A DNA stretch of 6,165 bases from a bacterium (GTDB taxonomy: Bacteria; JAMCPX01). The stretch's first letter is position 1, and each line of letters opens with the position of its first letter. Where the stretch lies: NCBI GenBank assembly GCA_021800575.1, contig JAJYYW010000095.1, forward strand, positions 1-6,165, written 5' to 3'. The notes below the pieces were generated by a model, which saw nothing but the letters and a program-made list of their open reading frames with translations, did not search any database and was not told the origin of the DNA. This document shows, piece after piece, positions 1-6,165 of this stretch. The translations under genes and the position numbers were made by a program.

Positions 1-810
1 GGAGAGCTCGATCTTCGCCTTTTCGGCCGCCTCCTTGAGTCGCTGGAGGGCCATCTTGTCCTTCTTGAGGTCGATCCCGGCCTCCTGAAGGTAGGACGAG
101 GCAATGAAGTCGATCAGGGCCGAGTCGAAGTCGTCTCCGCCGAGGTAGGTGTCCCCGTTGGTGGACTTCACCTCGAAGACCCCCTCGCCGATCTCAAGGA
201 TGGAGATGTCGAAGGTGCCGCCGCCAAAATCGTACACGGCGATCAGTTCGTTCTTTTTGCCTCTCTTCTGGGCATAGGCCAGCGCAGAAGCGGTCGGCTC
301 GTTGATGATGCGCAATACCTTTAATCCGGCTATCTCCGCTGCGTCTATGGTTGCCTGACGCTGGGTTTCGTTGAAATACGCCGGTACCGTGATGCACGCG
401 CCTTCGATGTCGTCTTCAAGGAATTCATGCGCGACATTTTTTGCCTCGAGCAGGATAAAAGCGCTGATCTCGGGGATGCTCATGGTCTTGCCGCCGCACA
501 TAACCCGCGCATCTCCGTGCGGGCCTTCCACGATCTGGTAGGGAACTTTTTCCCTGGTAACCTGCACCTCTTTTGAATCGTACTTGCGGCCGATCAGCCT
601 TTTTGCGGCAAAAATGGTGTTCTGGGGGTTTGTTATGGACTGCCGTTTTGCCCTGACCCCGATAAGGGTCTTTTCGTCGCTTGTTATGGCAAAATAGCTG
701 GGGATGAGCCTTGTCCCGGTTGAAGACGGTATGACGAACGGTTTGCCGTTGAGCATAACCGCAACACAGGTGTTCGTGGTGCCCAGATCAATGCCTATTG
801 TTTTACCCAT
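1..810 (-). CDS. dnaK: Molecular chaperone DnaK (Hsp70), N-terminal 270 residues, cut by window edge
   Basis: ATP-driven cytosolic Hsp70 that binds unfolded polypeptides, working with a J protein and normally GrpE. The frame is open from the ATG at 810-808 to the window edge and covers most of the nucleotide-binding domain. Visible signatures are [10 protein letters not shown] near the start (Asp8), Lys70 in [21 protein letters not shown] (142-153), [11 protein letters not shown] with Glu171, and [10 protein letters not shown] with Asp194 and Thr199. These catalytic positions match E. coli numbering exactly. The segment at about 78-105 that Gram-positive Hsp70s lack is present. The ATG overlaps the stop of the upstream J-TPR gene (ATGGGTAA), so translational coupling is likely. 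A possible Shine-Dalgarno AAGGTG (828-823) lies 12 nt upstream. Codon use changes abruptly at about codon 194 (see findings). Identity as an Hsp70 is certain. Whether this is the main dnaK or a paralogue cannot be told without the C-terminus and the genome. Confidence 0.96.
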   Translation of the reverse strand, partial: MGKTIGIDLGTTNTCVAVMLNGKPFVIPSSTGTRLIPSYFAITSDEKTLIGVRAKRQSITNPQNTIFAAKRLIGRKYDSKEVQVTREKVPYQIVEGPHGDARVMCGGKTMSIPEISAFILLEAKNVAHEFLEDDIEGACITVPAYFNETQRQATIDAAEIAGLKVLRIINEPTASALAYAQKRGKKNELIAVYDFGGGTFDISILEIGEGVFEVKSTNGDTYLGGDDFDSALIDFIASSYLQEAGIDLKKDKMALQRLKEAAEKAKIELS

Positions 811-1966
811 TGTTTTTTATCGCACCTTTGAGTTGCTTGATCTCGGCCTTGATGTCGTCCGTTTTCATGCCGAGATTCATGGCCTGTTCATACTCAAACA
901 GGGCATTCTTGGGAAATCCTGCCTTTTGATATATCTTCGCGAGCAAAAGATGATAGTCGGGGTTTTGGGGGTTCAGTTCTATCGCCTGCTGGCAATAGTT
1001 TTTAGCCTCTTTCATAGACTGGTTGAAATCATACAATACGGAGGCAAGCTTATAGCACACCAGCCTTTTATCCTTTGCGATGCCTAGTGCGATTTTCAGA
1101 TAACCGATGGCGTCCTCGGGTTTTTCCAGTTCTATGCTGATGTCCGCCTTTTTCAGGAGATCGTCGTACCGGTCCCCCTGCATGTGCTGCTCTGCTTCCT
1201 GCATCTTATGGATGTACTCCTGGTCATACGGGTTGTATGAGGTTGCGAGCTTCAGGTTCAGATAGGCATTGGCGTAATCACTATGCATGAATGCCTCCAT
1301 ACCGAGTTTGTAATAGGAAGCCGCCTTCTTGACGCGGTCTTTAATCTGATCCGTTACCCCGCGCTGGACCGGTTCTTTTGCAGGAGCTGCCGGCGGGTGC
1401 GCCGCGGTTTCCCGCACGGGTGCAGCGGGTTGCCCCGGTGCCTTCACCGGCGGACGTGGTGCTGACTGCCGTGGCTGGGTGTTCTTGACGGCTTCGTAGG
1501 CCTCCTGCACCTTTTTATAGATGGCCTCCAGTAAATGCTTGTCCTGGACTGGTACGGAGCGGGCATAGAAGCTGTCGGGATGGAACATCTTTGTTTTCTC
1601 GAAGTAGGCTTCCTTGATCTGCTCAGCACCCGCTGTCTCGGAAATGCCGAGGATGGCATACGGATCCGCATTCTCATACAGAGCAAACAGATCTTGAATG
1701 GATTGTCCGGTCTGACCGGTGGTATCGTCTGTCTGACCGGCGTGCTGACGTGTCTGTTCGGAAGTCGCATGGTCCCCGAACGCGACAACTTTATAGCCAC
1801 TGAGTTTTTCAAGAATTTTATTAACGGACGTTAGTCCGAAGCCCGACAACCGCGCAATTTCCTGTACCGATGTTTTTCCGTCGACCAGAGATAAAACAAA
1901 CTTTTCCTGTTCTGTGAGCCCTGCAACACTATTCAACTGTTTTAATAGTTTCGGCATAGTGCCCAT
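803..1966 (-). CDS. HTH-like + J-domain + TPR protein, probable dedicated DnaK co-chaperone
   Basis: Protein of 387 residues with no signal peptide or membrane segment, hence cytosolic. Residues about 13-62 resemble a small helix-turn-helix module ([20 protein letters not shown], then a predicted recognition helix). Residues 72-89 are a Gln/Thr/Gly-rich linker. A J domain spans 101-162, starting DPYAILGIS, with the essential HPD at 129-131 (MFHPDSFY) and helix III ending [11 protein letters not shown] Pro/Ala-rich linker follows (164-200). About four TPR-like units fill 213-370, for example [21 protein letters not shown] domains stimulate Hsp70 ATPase through HPD, and TPRs bind partners. It lacks the Gly/Phe region and zinc fingers of classical DnaJ, so it is a class C (type III) J protein. 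The stop lies inside the dnaK start. The start is ambiguous: ATG at 1966 has AAGG only 3 nt upstream, while Met4 (1957) has it 12 nt upstream. The client is unknown. Confidence 0.9.
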   Translation of the reverse strand: MGTMPKLLKQLNSVAGLTEQEKFVLSLVDGKTSVQEIARLSGFGLTSVNKILEKLSGYKVVAFGDHATSEQTRQHAGQTDDTTGQTGQSIQDLFALYENADPYAILGISETAGAEQIKEAYFEKTKMFHPDSFYARSVPVQDKHLLEAIYKKVQEAYEAVKNTQPRQSAPRPPVKAPGQPAAPVRETAAHPPAAPAKEPVQRGVTDQIKDRVKKAASYYKLGMEAFMHSDYANAYLNLKLATSYNPYDQEYIHKMQEAEQHMQGDRYDDLLKKADISIELEKPEDAIGYLKIALGIAKDKRLVCYKLASVLYDFNQSMKEAKNYCQQAIELNPQNPDYHLLLAKIYQKAGFPKNALFEYEQAMNLGMKTDDIKAEIKQLKGAIKNNG

Positions 1967-1974
1967 ATACCTTA

Positions 1975-2002
1975 TTTGTAAAGATATTAATCATTTTGTC
2001 AA
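1975..2002 (-). promoter_or_regulatory. Predicted sigma-70-type promoter of the J-TPR/dnaK operon
   Basis: On the minus strand a perfect -35 TTGACA (2002-1997) is followed by a 16-nt spacer and a -10-like TACAAA (1980-1975, four of six matches to TATAAT). Transcription would start near 1967-1969, one to three bases before the ATG at 1966 and about ten before the second Met codon at 1957. The predicted transcript is therefore leaderless or nearly so. No CIRCE inverted repeat and no sigma-32-type -10 (CCCCAT) is visible, so classical heat-shock control is not supported. This is motif-level evidence only. Confidence 0.5.
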
Positions 2003-2086
2003 GCACAAACCATCACAATGCTTCAACTCCATTCAAACCTGTATCCACCGGGTCTGTTCTCCTACCGTACTACTTATAATAAATGT

Positions 2087-2108
2087 ACTTACAGATGACT
2101 TACACATG
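2087..2108. repeat. Tandem 11-bp direct repeat upstream of the rightward promoter, possible operator
   Basis: Two abutting 11-mers, ACTTACAGATG (2087-2097) and ACTTACACATG (2098-2108), match at 10 of 11 positions. A third, partial ACTTA lies at 2072-2076. The repeat ends 27 bp before the -35 hexamer of the rightward promoter. Head-to-tail 11-bp repeats place two protein subunits on one DNA face and are the known geometry of OmpR/PhoB-family response-regulator sites. The sequence does not clearly match the Pho box itself. The repeat is directly seen, and the operator role is inferred. Confidence 0.5.
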
Positions 2109-2135
2109 AGTATTTTTCCGGATTTATGCTTATGG

Positions 2136-2164
2136 TTGACAAAGAGTTTATCATTTTATATAAA
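2136..2164 (+). promoter_or_regulatory. Predicted strong sigma-70-type promoter of the rightward gene cluster
   Basis: A perfect -35 TTGACA (2136-2141), an optimal 17-nt spacer and a -10-like TATAAA (2159-2164, five of six). The predicted transcription start is near 2170-2172, only 5-7 nt before the ATG chosen for the substrate-binding protein (2177). This rules against the longer open frame that begins at 2126, because that start would lie upstream of the promoter. The -10 lies inside a perfect palindrome at 2153-2166. Confidence 0.62.
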
Positions 2165-2166
2165 AT
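2153..2166. promoter_or_regulatory. Perfect 14-bp AT palindrome covering the -10 element
   Basis: ATTTTATATAAAAT equals its own reverse complement and covers the -10 of the rightward promoter. A dimeric repressor bound here would block RNA polymerase. AT-rich promoter DNA also produces such palindromes by chance, and the symmetry stops at the flanking bases (C2152, A2167), so an operator is only a possibility. Confidence 0.3.
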
Positions 2167-2176
2167 ATCCATAGTT

Positions 2177-3118
2177 ATGATCAGGCATAAACTCTTATAC
2201 AAGGCTTTTGCCGTACTAATGACTTTTGTGTTTGTTTCATCGACGTGGGCGGCGAATGTTGCCGTTATCAAGACACGCAATCTTGCGCCGTACAACGAGG
2301 CTATCACCGGCTTTACCATCAATTGCGGCGCCGTGCGTACACAGGAGTACGATATGGAAGAAGATCAGTCCAGGGGAGAGGCAATTGCAGACCAGATTAA
2401 TAAAAGCAGGCCGGCGGTTGTCCTCGCGGTGGGCGCTCCTGCTGCACAGATAGCAAAACTGTATGTGAATACGTCAATTCCGGTTGTGTTTATCATGGTG
2501 CAAAGCCCGGAAAAAATAGGACTGCAAGATATCAACAATATAACCGGTATCTCCCTCAATATCCCGGTAGAGACACAGCTCCGTGCATTAAAGGCCCTGG
2601 TGCCGGCTGTCACCAAGGTCGGGGTCCTGTACAACCCCAGGAACACAGCCAATGAGATCAGCCAGGCCATGAAGATCTCGAGTCAGCTCGGCTTCCGGCT
2701 GATTGCTGCAAAGATCGATTCACCTGGTGATGTTACCAGGGCACTTCGTGCATTTGCTGAAGGCATCGATGCGTACTGGATGCTGCCGGACATTACCGTC
2801 CTTCAGGCATTTGGTACGATCCTGAATTATACCAATGAACGGAGGATACCTTCTCTCGCGTCATCAAAAATTATGGTGGACAGGGGCGCACTGGTGTCTC
2901 TTGCACCGAACTATGCAAACATCGGAAACCAGGGGTGCGGTATTGTCAACCAGATCATCAGCGGAACCAAGCCGTCTCAGATCCCGATTGCCTCGCCCAA
3001 AGGATTGGAGCTCACGGTCAACCTTACAGCAGCAAAAACACTCGGATTGCAGAGTATCGCGACAAACGCAATGACGTTCGCGGCATCCGAAGGGTATAAG
3101 ATCAGTATATCGCAATAA
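2177..3118 (+). CDS. Periplasmic ABC-type substrate-binding protein, ABC_sub_bind family (COG2984-like)
   Basis: Protein of 313 residues. The start at 2177 gives a clean Sec signal peptide: basic n-region MIRHKLLYK, hydrophobic core to about residue 22, and probable cleavage after SSTWA (25). There is no lipobox Cys, so the product should be soluble in the periplasm. The mature part has the two-lobed fold expected of the family: a strand-turn with AVGAPAAQIAK (84-94), a VVFIMVQSPE turn, GISLNIP (124-130), VGVLYNPRN (148-156), and a C-terminal ISGTKPSQIPIASP followed by LTVNLTAAKTLGL. Two Cys remain in the mature protein (50 and 254) and could pair. Family members bind small ligands for ABC importers, a few known ones aromatic amino acids, but the ligand here is unknown. 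No permease or ATPase gene is adjacent. There is no Shine-Dalgarno before 2177, and the promoter lies 12 bp upstream. The upstream in-frame ATG at 2126 is rejected. Confidence 0.88.
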   Translation: MIRHKLLYKAFAVLMTFVFVSSTWAANVAVIKTRNLAPYNEAITGFTINCGAVRTQEYDMEEDQSRGEAIADQINKSRPAVVLAVGAPAAQIAKLYVNTSIPVVFIMVQSPEKIGLQDINNITGISLNIPVETQLRALKALVPAVTKVGVLYNPRNTANEISQAMKISSQLGFRLIAAKIDSPGDVTRALRAFAEGIDAYWMLPDITVLQAFGTILNYTNERRIPSLASSKIMVDRGALVSLAPNYANIGNQGCGIVNQIISGTKPSQIPIASPKGLELTVNLTAAKTLGLQSIATNAMTFAASEGYKISISQ

Positions 3119-3132
3119 GCATATCCGGTACT

Positions 3133-4566
3133 GTGGAACGCACCATCAAATTCGGTACATCTGGTTTTCGCGGCATTATTGCGGATTCGTTTACCTTCCA
3201 AACGCTCGGTGCAACGGTGCGTGCCATCGCCGATTATGTGAAAGCGCATTCCGTCAATACACCGCCGAGAGTCATCATCGGGTACGATCCCAGGTTTATG
3301 GGGGAGGCATTCGCAAAGGATGCTGCAGACAACCTCACACTGCACGGCGTAGATGCTCTGGTCACCGGCAGGGATACGCCGACACCCGTTCTCTCGTTTT
3401 ATGTCATCCGGCATAATCTGGACGGCGCTATCAATATTACCGCGAGCCACAACCCGCCGTTGTATACGGGAGTAAAGTTTACCCCGTCCTGGGGCGGTCC
3501 GGCCATGCCCGAAGAAACGAAACAGATAGAGTCCATGGCGAACCAGTATCTTGCCGAGGGCAGCCTCTTCGGACAACCGGACGCGCGGAGGGGGACAACA
3601 GAGATTGTGGACCCGATGCCCGGGTATATCGACCGCCTGGACGATTTTATAGATTTTAAAGCCATAGCAAAAGCGAATCTCAAGGTTGCGATCGATCCGC
3701 TCTATGGTGCCGGCAGGGGATACCTGAGTGCGATTTGCGAGAAGCACGGAATAAAACACGTATCCATCCATGAAACCAGGGACCCCTATTTCGGCGGTAC
3801 CGCACCGGATCCCAGCGAAGCCAACCTCGCCGGGTTAAAACGGCTGATGGCAGATGATGGAACCATTGCCCTTGGTTTGGCCACGGACGGCGATGCGGAC
3901 AGGTTCGGTATTATGGACAGGCTCGGGAGGTTTATAGCACCGGATTATGTGCTCGCAGTCCTTGCGGAGTACATCCTATCAACACGCGATTTTGACGGCG
4001 GTCTCGGACGATCCGTTGCAACGACACACCTGCTCGATCGGATAGCGCGCCAGCACCGGCGGGAGATTTACGAGACACCGGTCGGATTCAAGTATATCGG
4101 CAAACTGCTCATGGAAGAAAAGATCGTATTCGGCGGGGAAGAAAGCGGAGGGCTTTCCATCATCGGTCATGTCCCGGAGAAGGACGGGATCCTCGCAGGC
4201 CTGCTCGTGCTCGAGGCGGTTGCGCGGGAGAACAAAACCGTGGGATTTCTGCTGGAGGACGTTTACAAGATGGTCGGAGCGCTGTACGCCGGCAGACGGG
4301 ACATAGAGCTTGATGCGGAAAGCCACCAGCGTGCCAGGGCACTGATGGAAAATCCTGCTCCTCTGATCGACCGGTTTAAACCGCTGCAGATCGACAGGAC
4401 AGACGGCCTGAAATTATTACTGGAAGGCGGCTCCTGGCTTCTCCTGCGGCTGTCGGGGACGGAACCCGTCATGAGAATTTATGCGGAAGGAAGACAGCAA
4501 ACGGAAACAGAGCGTTCGCTGGACGGTGTTCAGGAACTGGTGCAGTATGTTGAACATATTGTGTAG
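3133..4566 (+). CDS. Alpha-D-phosphohexomutase (phosphoglucomutase/phosphomannomutase family)
   Basis: Cytosolic enzyme of 477 residues that interconverts hexose 1-phosphate and 6-phosphate through a phosphoserine, feeding sugar-nucleotide, glycogen or envelope polysaccharide synthesis. All four superfamily signatures are present: N-terminal FGTSGFRG (7-14), catalytic loop TASHNPP with Ser105, metal-binding DGDADR (252-257), sugar-binding GGEESGG (334-340), and the phosphate-binding LRLSGTEPVMRIY near 439-450. The length is normal. The GEESGG form of the specificity loop differs from GEMSGH of PMM/PGM enzymes such as AlgC and from the SGH form of GlmM, so a glucose-active enzyme is somewhat more likely, but the substrate is not fixed by sequence. 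Start GTG at 3133 is chosen because the first motif begins six residues later. No good Shine-Dalgarno is seen. It starts 14 bp after the binding-protein gene, and its end overlaps the next gene by 20 bp. Confidence 0.93.
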   Translation: MERTIKFGTSGFRGIIADSFTFQTLGATVRAIADYVKAHSVNTPPRVIIGYDPRFMGEAFAKDAADNLTLHGVDALVTGRDTPTPVLSFYVIRHNLDGAINITASHNPPLYTGVKFTPSWGGPAMPEETKQIESMANQYLAEGSLFGQPDARRGTTEIVDPMPGYIDRLDDFIDFKAIAKANLKVAIDPLYGAGRGYLSAICEKHGIKHVSIHETRDPYFGGTAPDPSEANLAGLKRLMADDGTIALGLATDGDADRFGIMDRLGRFIAPDYVLAVLAEYILSTRDFDGGLGRSVATTHLLDRIARQHRREIYETPVGFKYIGKLLMEEKIVFGGEESGGLSIIGHVPEKDGILAGLLVLEAVARENKTVGFLLEDVYKMVGALYAGRRDIELDAESHQRARALMENPAPLIDRFKPLQIDRTDGLKLLLEGGSWLLLRLSGTEPVMRIYAEGRQQTETERSLDGVQELVQYVEHIV

Positions 4567-5197
4567 GGCGGTCGGACCGCTGAGGACCAACTGCTATATT
4601 GTCTGGGACACGGGCAGCAGGCAGGGCATACTGGTCGATCCCGGTGACGAAGGAGAACGATTGGTGCACGAGGTAAAAAAAAACAGTATCACGATCCGGC
4701 AGATCGTGCTTACCCACGGACATTTCGATCATATCAAAGATGCAGCGCGGGTGAGCGCGGAGCTGAACGCGCCGGTCCTCGCCGCCAGAGAGGATATGCC
4801 GCTGATCCTGCATGCGTCGGAGCAGGCTGTTTTTTTCGGATTTCCGCCCATAAAACCCCCGGATGTACAGACGTTTCTCGAACCGGGTACGAGTCTGAGC
4901 GCGGGTCCATACTCGTTCAGGGTGATTGCGACACCGGGACATTCCCCGGGCAGTATTACCCTGTACAGCAGCAACGAGGGGGTAGCCATGGTCGGGGACC
5001 TCATATTCTTCGAATCCGTGGGCAGGGCGGATATAGCCGGCGGTGATTATGAAACGCTGCTCAACAGCATCCAGGAGCATATCCTGAGCATGCCCGATGC
5101 AACGAGGCTCTTGTCCGGACACGGGGAGGAAACAACCGTCGGACACGAACGTTTATATAATCCATTTTTAACAGGTGTATACAGGAATGAAGCTTGA
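4547..5197 (+). CDS. Metallo-beta-lactamase-fold hydrolase, glyoxalase II-like (YcbL type)
   Basis: Cytosolic protein of 216 residues, probably a dinuclear metal thiolester hydrolase. The metal ligands of the glyoxalase II group are all visible: THGHFDH (His57, His59, Asp61, His62), TPGHSPGS (His132), [14 protein letters not shown] (Asp151) and [13 protein letters not shown] (His192), followed by the usual NPFL. It lacks the C-terminal substrate-binding domain of classical GloB, as in the short YcbL subgroup, so hydroxyacylglutathione hydrolase activity is possible but not assured. The ATG at 4547 is chosen because [19 protein letters not shown] matches the family N-terminus. The frame is open to an earlier ATG at 4481, but that would add 22 unrelated basic residues encoded wholly within the mutase gene. 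AGGA (4532-4535) lies 11 nt upstream. The gene overlaps the mutase by 20 bp and coaBC by 11 bp. A run of nine A's (4675-4683) lies in the gene without breaking the frame. Confidence 0.9.
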   Translation: MLNILCRAVGPLRTNCYIVWDTGSRQGILVDPGDEGERLVHEVKKNSITIRQIVLTHGHFDHIKDAARVSAELNAPVLAAREDMPLILHASEQAVFFGFPPIKPPDVQTFLEPGTSLSAGPYSFRVIATPGHSPGSITLYSSNEGVAMVGDLIFFESVGRADIAGGDYETLLNSIQEHILSMPDATRLLSGHGEETTVGHERLYNPFLTGVYRNEA

Positions 5198-6165
5198 AAA
5201 CAAAAGAATATTGCTGGGAGTAGCGGGAGGTATAGCAGCGTACAAATCCCTTGAGCTCGTGCGGCTGCTGACCAAACAGAACGCCATCGTCAATGTGGTC
5301 ATGACCGAACATGCGGAGAAGTTCATCGGCAGGATGTCCTTTCAGGCATTGTCCGGCAATACGGTCCTCACAGACACCTTTGATCTTGTCTCGGGTGTGG
5401 AGATCAAGCACATCGCCCTGCCGGACGATGCGGCGCTCGCCGTGATTGCACCGGCAACGGCAAATATCATCGGAAAAATCGCGCACGGCATAGCGGACGA
5501 TCTGCTGACCACGATGATGCTCGCCATGACGAAGCCCGTCCTGCTCGCACCGTCCATGAATGTTCACATGTACGAGAACCGCATTGTGCAGGACAATATC
5601 GCACGGCTCAAGCAGTACGGGTATCATTTTATAGAGCCGAACGCAGGCTGGCTCGCGTGCGGGTACGAGGGGAAGGGCAGGCTTGCTGAACCCGGGCAGA
5701 TCGTCGACGAGATAGAGCTGCTGCTGACCAAAAAAGATTTTCAGGGAAAACGGGTGCTCGTTTCTGCCGGACCGACCCGGGAATATCTTGACCCGATACG
5801 GTTTATATCCAATCCTTCCTCCGGAAAAATGGGATACGCCATAGCACGGGCCGCACGGATGCGGGGGGCCGAGGTCACCTTGGTTTCCGGAAAGGTAAAC
5901 ATACCCCCGCCCTACGGCATCAATTTCGTCGAGGTGGAATCGGCGCAGCAGATGTTCGAGCAGATCAACAGCCATTTCAGAAAAACGGACTGTATCATCA
6001 TGTCGAGTGCGGTTTCCGATTTCACCCCCTCGAGCACCAGCCCGCAGAAGATAAAAAAAACAGCGGAGCACCTGGATATCTGCCTTGACAGGACCAGGGA
6101 TATCCTGTCGTCCGTGTCGAAAAACAAAGGGGACAGGATCATCGTCGGATTTGCCGCCGAAACGG
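5187..6165 (+). CDS. coaBC: CoaBC: phosphopantothenoylcysteine decarboxylase / phosphopantothenate-cysteine ligase, C-terminus beyond window
   Basis: Bifunctional coenzyme A enzyme. The CoaB half joins cysteine to 4'-phosphopantothenate using CTP, and the FMN-dependent CoaC half decarboxylates the product to 4'-phosphopantetheine. The window holds 326 of roughly 400 residues. The CoaC domain (1 to about 185) shows the flavoprotein start [15 protein letters not shown], His75 in [28 protein letters not shown] with Asn125, and [11 protein letters not shown] with Cys158. These three active-site residues fall at the same numbers as in E. coli. The CoaB domain shows [27 protein letters not shown] (211-220), SAVSDF and the KIKK lysines (288-291). 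ATG 5187 matches the family N-terminus. AGGA abuts the ATG and another AGG lies 11 nt upstream. The start overlaps the end of the hydrolase gene by 11 bp, so coupling is likely. The right end is cut only by the window. Confidence 0.97.
   Translation, partial: MKLENKRILLGVAGGIAAYKSLELVRLLTKQNAIVNVVMTEHAEKFIGRMSFQALSGNTVLTDTFDLVSGVEIKHIALPDDAALAVIAPATANIIGKIAHGIADDLLTTMMLAMTKPVLLAPSMNVHMYENRIVQDNIARLKQYGYHFIEPNAGWLACGYEGKGRLAEPGQIVDEIELLLTKKDFQGKRVLVSAGPTREYLDPIRFISNPSSGKMGYAIARAARMRGAEVTLVSGKVNIPPPYGINFVEVESAQQMFEQINSHFRKTDCIIMSSAVSDFTPSSTSPQKIKKTAEHLDICLDRTRDILSSVSKNKGDRIIVGFAAET

Noticed and set aside
1710..1740. Repeated GTCTGACCGG (1710-1719 and 1731-1740)
   Set aside because: It falls in frame within the Gln/Thr/Gly-rich linker of the J-TPR protein and is explained by repeated codons of a low-complexity linker.
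2075..2080. Perfect TATAAT on the plus strand
   Set aside because: No acceptable -35 hexamer at 16-18 nt upstream (sequence there is near GTCTGT), and a far better promoter lies downstream at 2136-2164.
2126..2176. In-frame upstream ATG that would lengthen the binding protein by 17 residues
   Set aside because: It lies upstream of the TTGACA/TATAAA promoter, and the extra residues would precede the basic n-region of a well-formed signal peptide that begins at 2177.
1967..2176. Search for a CIRCE operator, riboswitch or small RNA in the intergenic region
   Set aside because: No 9-bp inverted repeat of CIRCE type, no GC-rich hairpin followed by a T-run and no riboswitch-like core could be seen.
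2977..3771. 264-codon open frame on the minus strand
   Set aside because: Antisense to the binding-protein end and the mutase start, both of which have strong family motifs; no domain is recognisable in it.
4481..4546. In-frame upstream ATG that would lengthen the MBL hydrolase by 22 residues
   Set aside because: The added segment is basic, lies wholly inside the mutase gene and has no counterpart in the family. The family N-terminus begins at 4547.
4675..4684. A9 run followed by C in the hydrolase gene, in the phase of an A AAA AAC slippery heptamer
   Set aside because: The zero frame gives a complete, canonical hydrolase, no short alternative product is produced by a -1 shift nearby, and no downstream stimulatory structure was evident. 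A similar A8 run at 6053-6060 in coaBC is equally unremarkable.
4469..5146. 225-codon open frame on the minus strand
   Set aside because: Antisense shadow of the MBL hydrolase, whose metal-binding motifs are complete on the plus strand.
5061..6071. 336-codon open frame on the minus strand
   Set aside because: It lies opposite coaBC and the end of the hydrolase gene. Its translation is rich in Arg, His, Gly and Cys with no recognisable motif, as expected of an antisense shadow.

Overview
The window reads as an ordinary chromosomal stretch of a Gram-negative bacterium, probably uncultured. The partial DnaK carries the extra segment in its ATPase domain that is typical of Gram-negative Hsp70s, and the divergent gene encodes a periplasmic binding protein with a Sec signal peptide. 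A helix-turn-helix-like + J-domain + TPR protein next to dnaK is an arrangement I associate with Desulfobacterota (former Deltaproteobacteria) and Nitrospirota. That placement is an inference, and the sequence does not settle the phylum.

Layout: two transcription units diverge from a 210-bp AT-rich intergenic region (1967-2176). Leftward runs a J-domain/TPR co-chaperone gene (803-1966), whose stop codon overlaps the start of dnaK (1-810, 5' part only, cut by the window edge). Rightward run four closely packed genes: an ABC-type substrate-binding protein (2177-3118), a phosphoglucomutase/phosphomannomutase-family enzyme (3133-4566), a glyoxalase-II-like metallo-beta-lactamase-fold hydrolase (4547-5197) and coaBC for coenzyme A synthesis (5187-6165, cut by the right edge). 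The last three overlap or nearly abut, so they are probably cotranscribed and partly translationally coupled.

The leftward pair is a self-contained chaperone module: the J protein would recruit and stimulate DnaK, and its TPR and HTH-like domains would select the client. No grpE, hrcA or CIRCE-type heat-shock operator is visible. The rightward genes are metabolic and do not form one obvious pathway.

Most worth a second look: (i) a sharp codon-usage step inside dnaK near position 230, where the distal part is almost entirely G/C-ending, suggesting intragenic recombination or an assembly chimera; (ii) the two divergent promoters, each placed so close to its gene that the mRNAs would be nearly leaderless; (iii) an 11-bp tandem repeat and a perfect 14-bp palindrome that look like operators for the rightward promoter; (iv) the coupled J-TPR/DnaK pair. 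I found no RNA genes, mobile elements, CRISPR arrays or convincing terminators.
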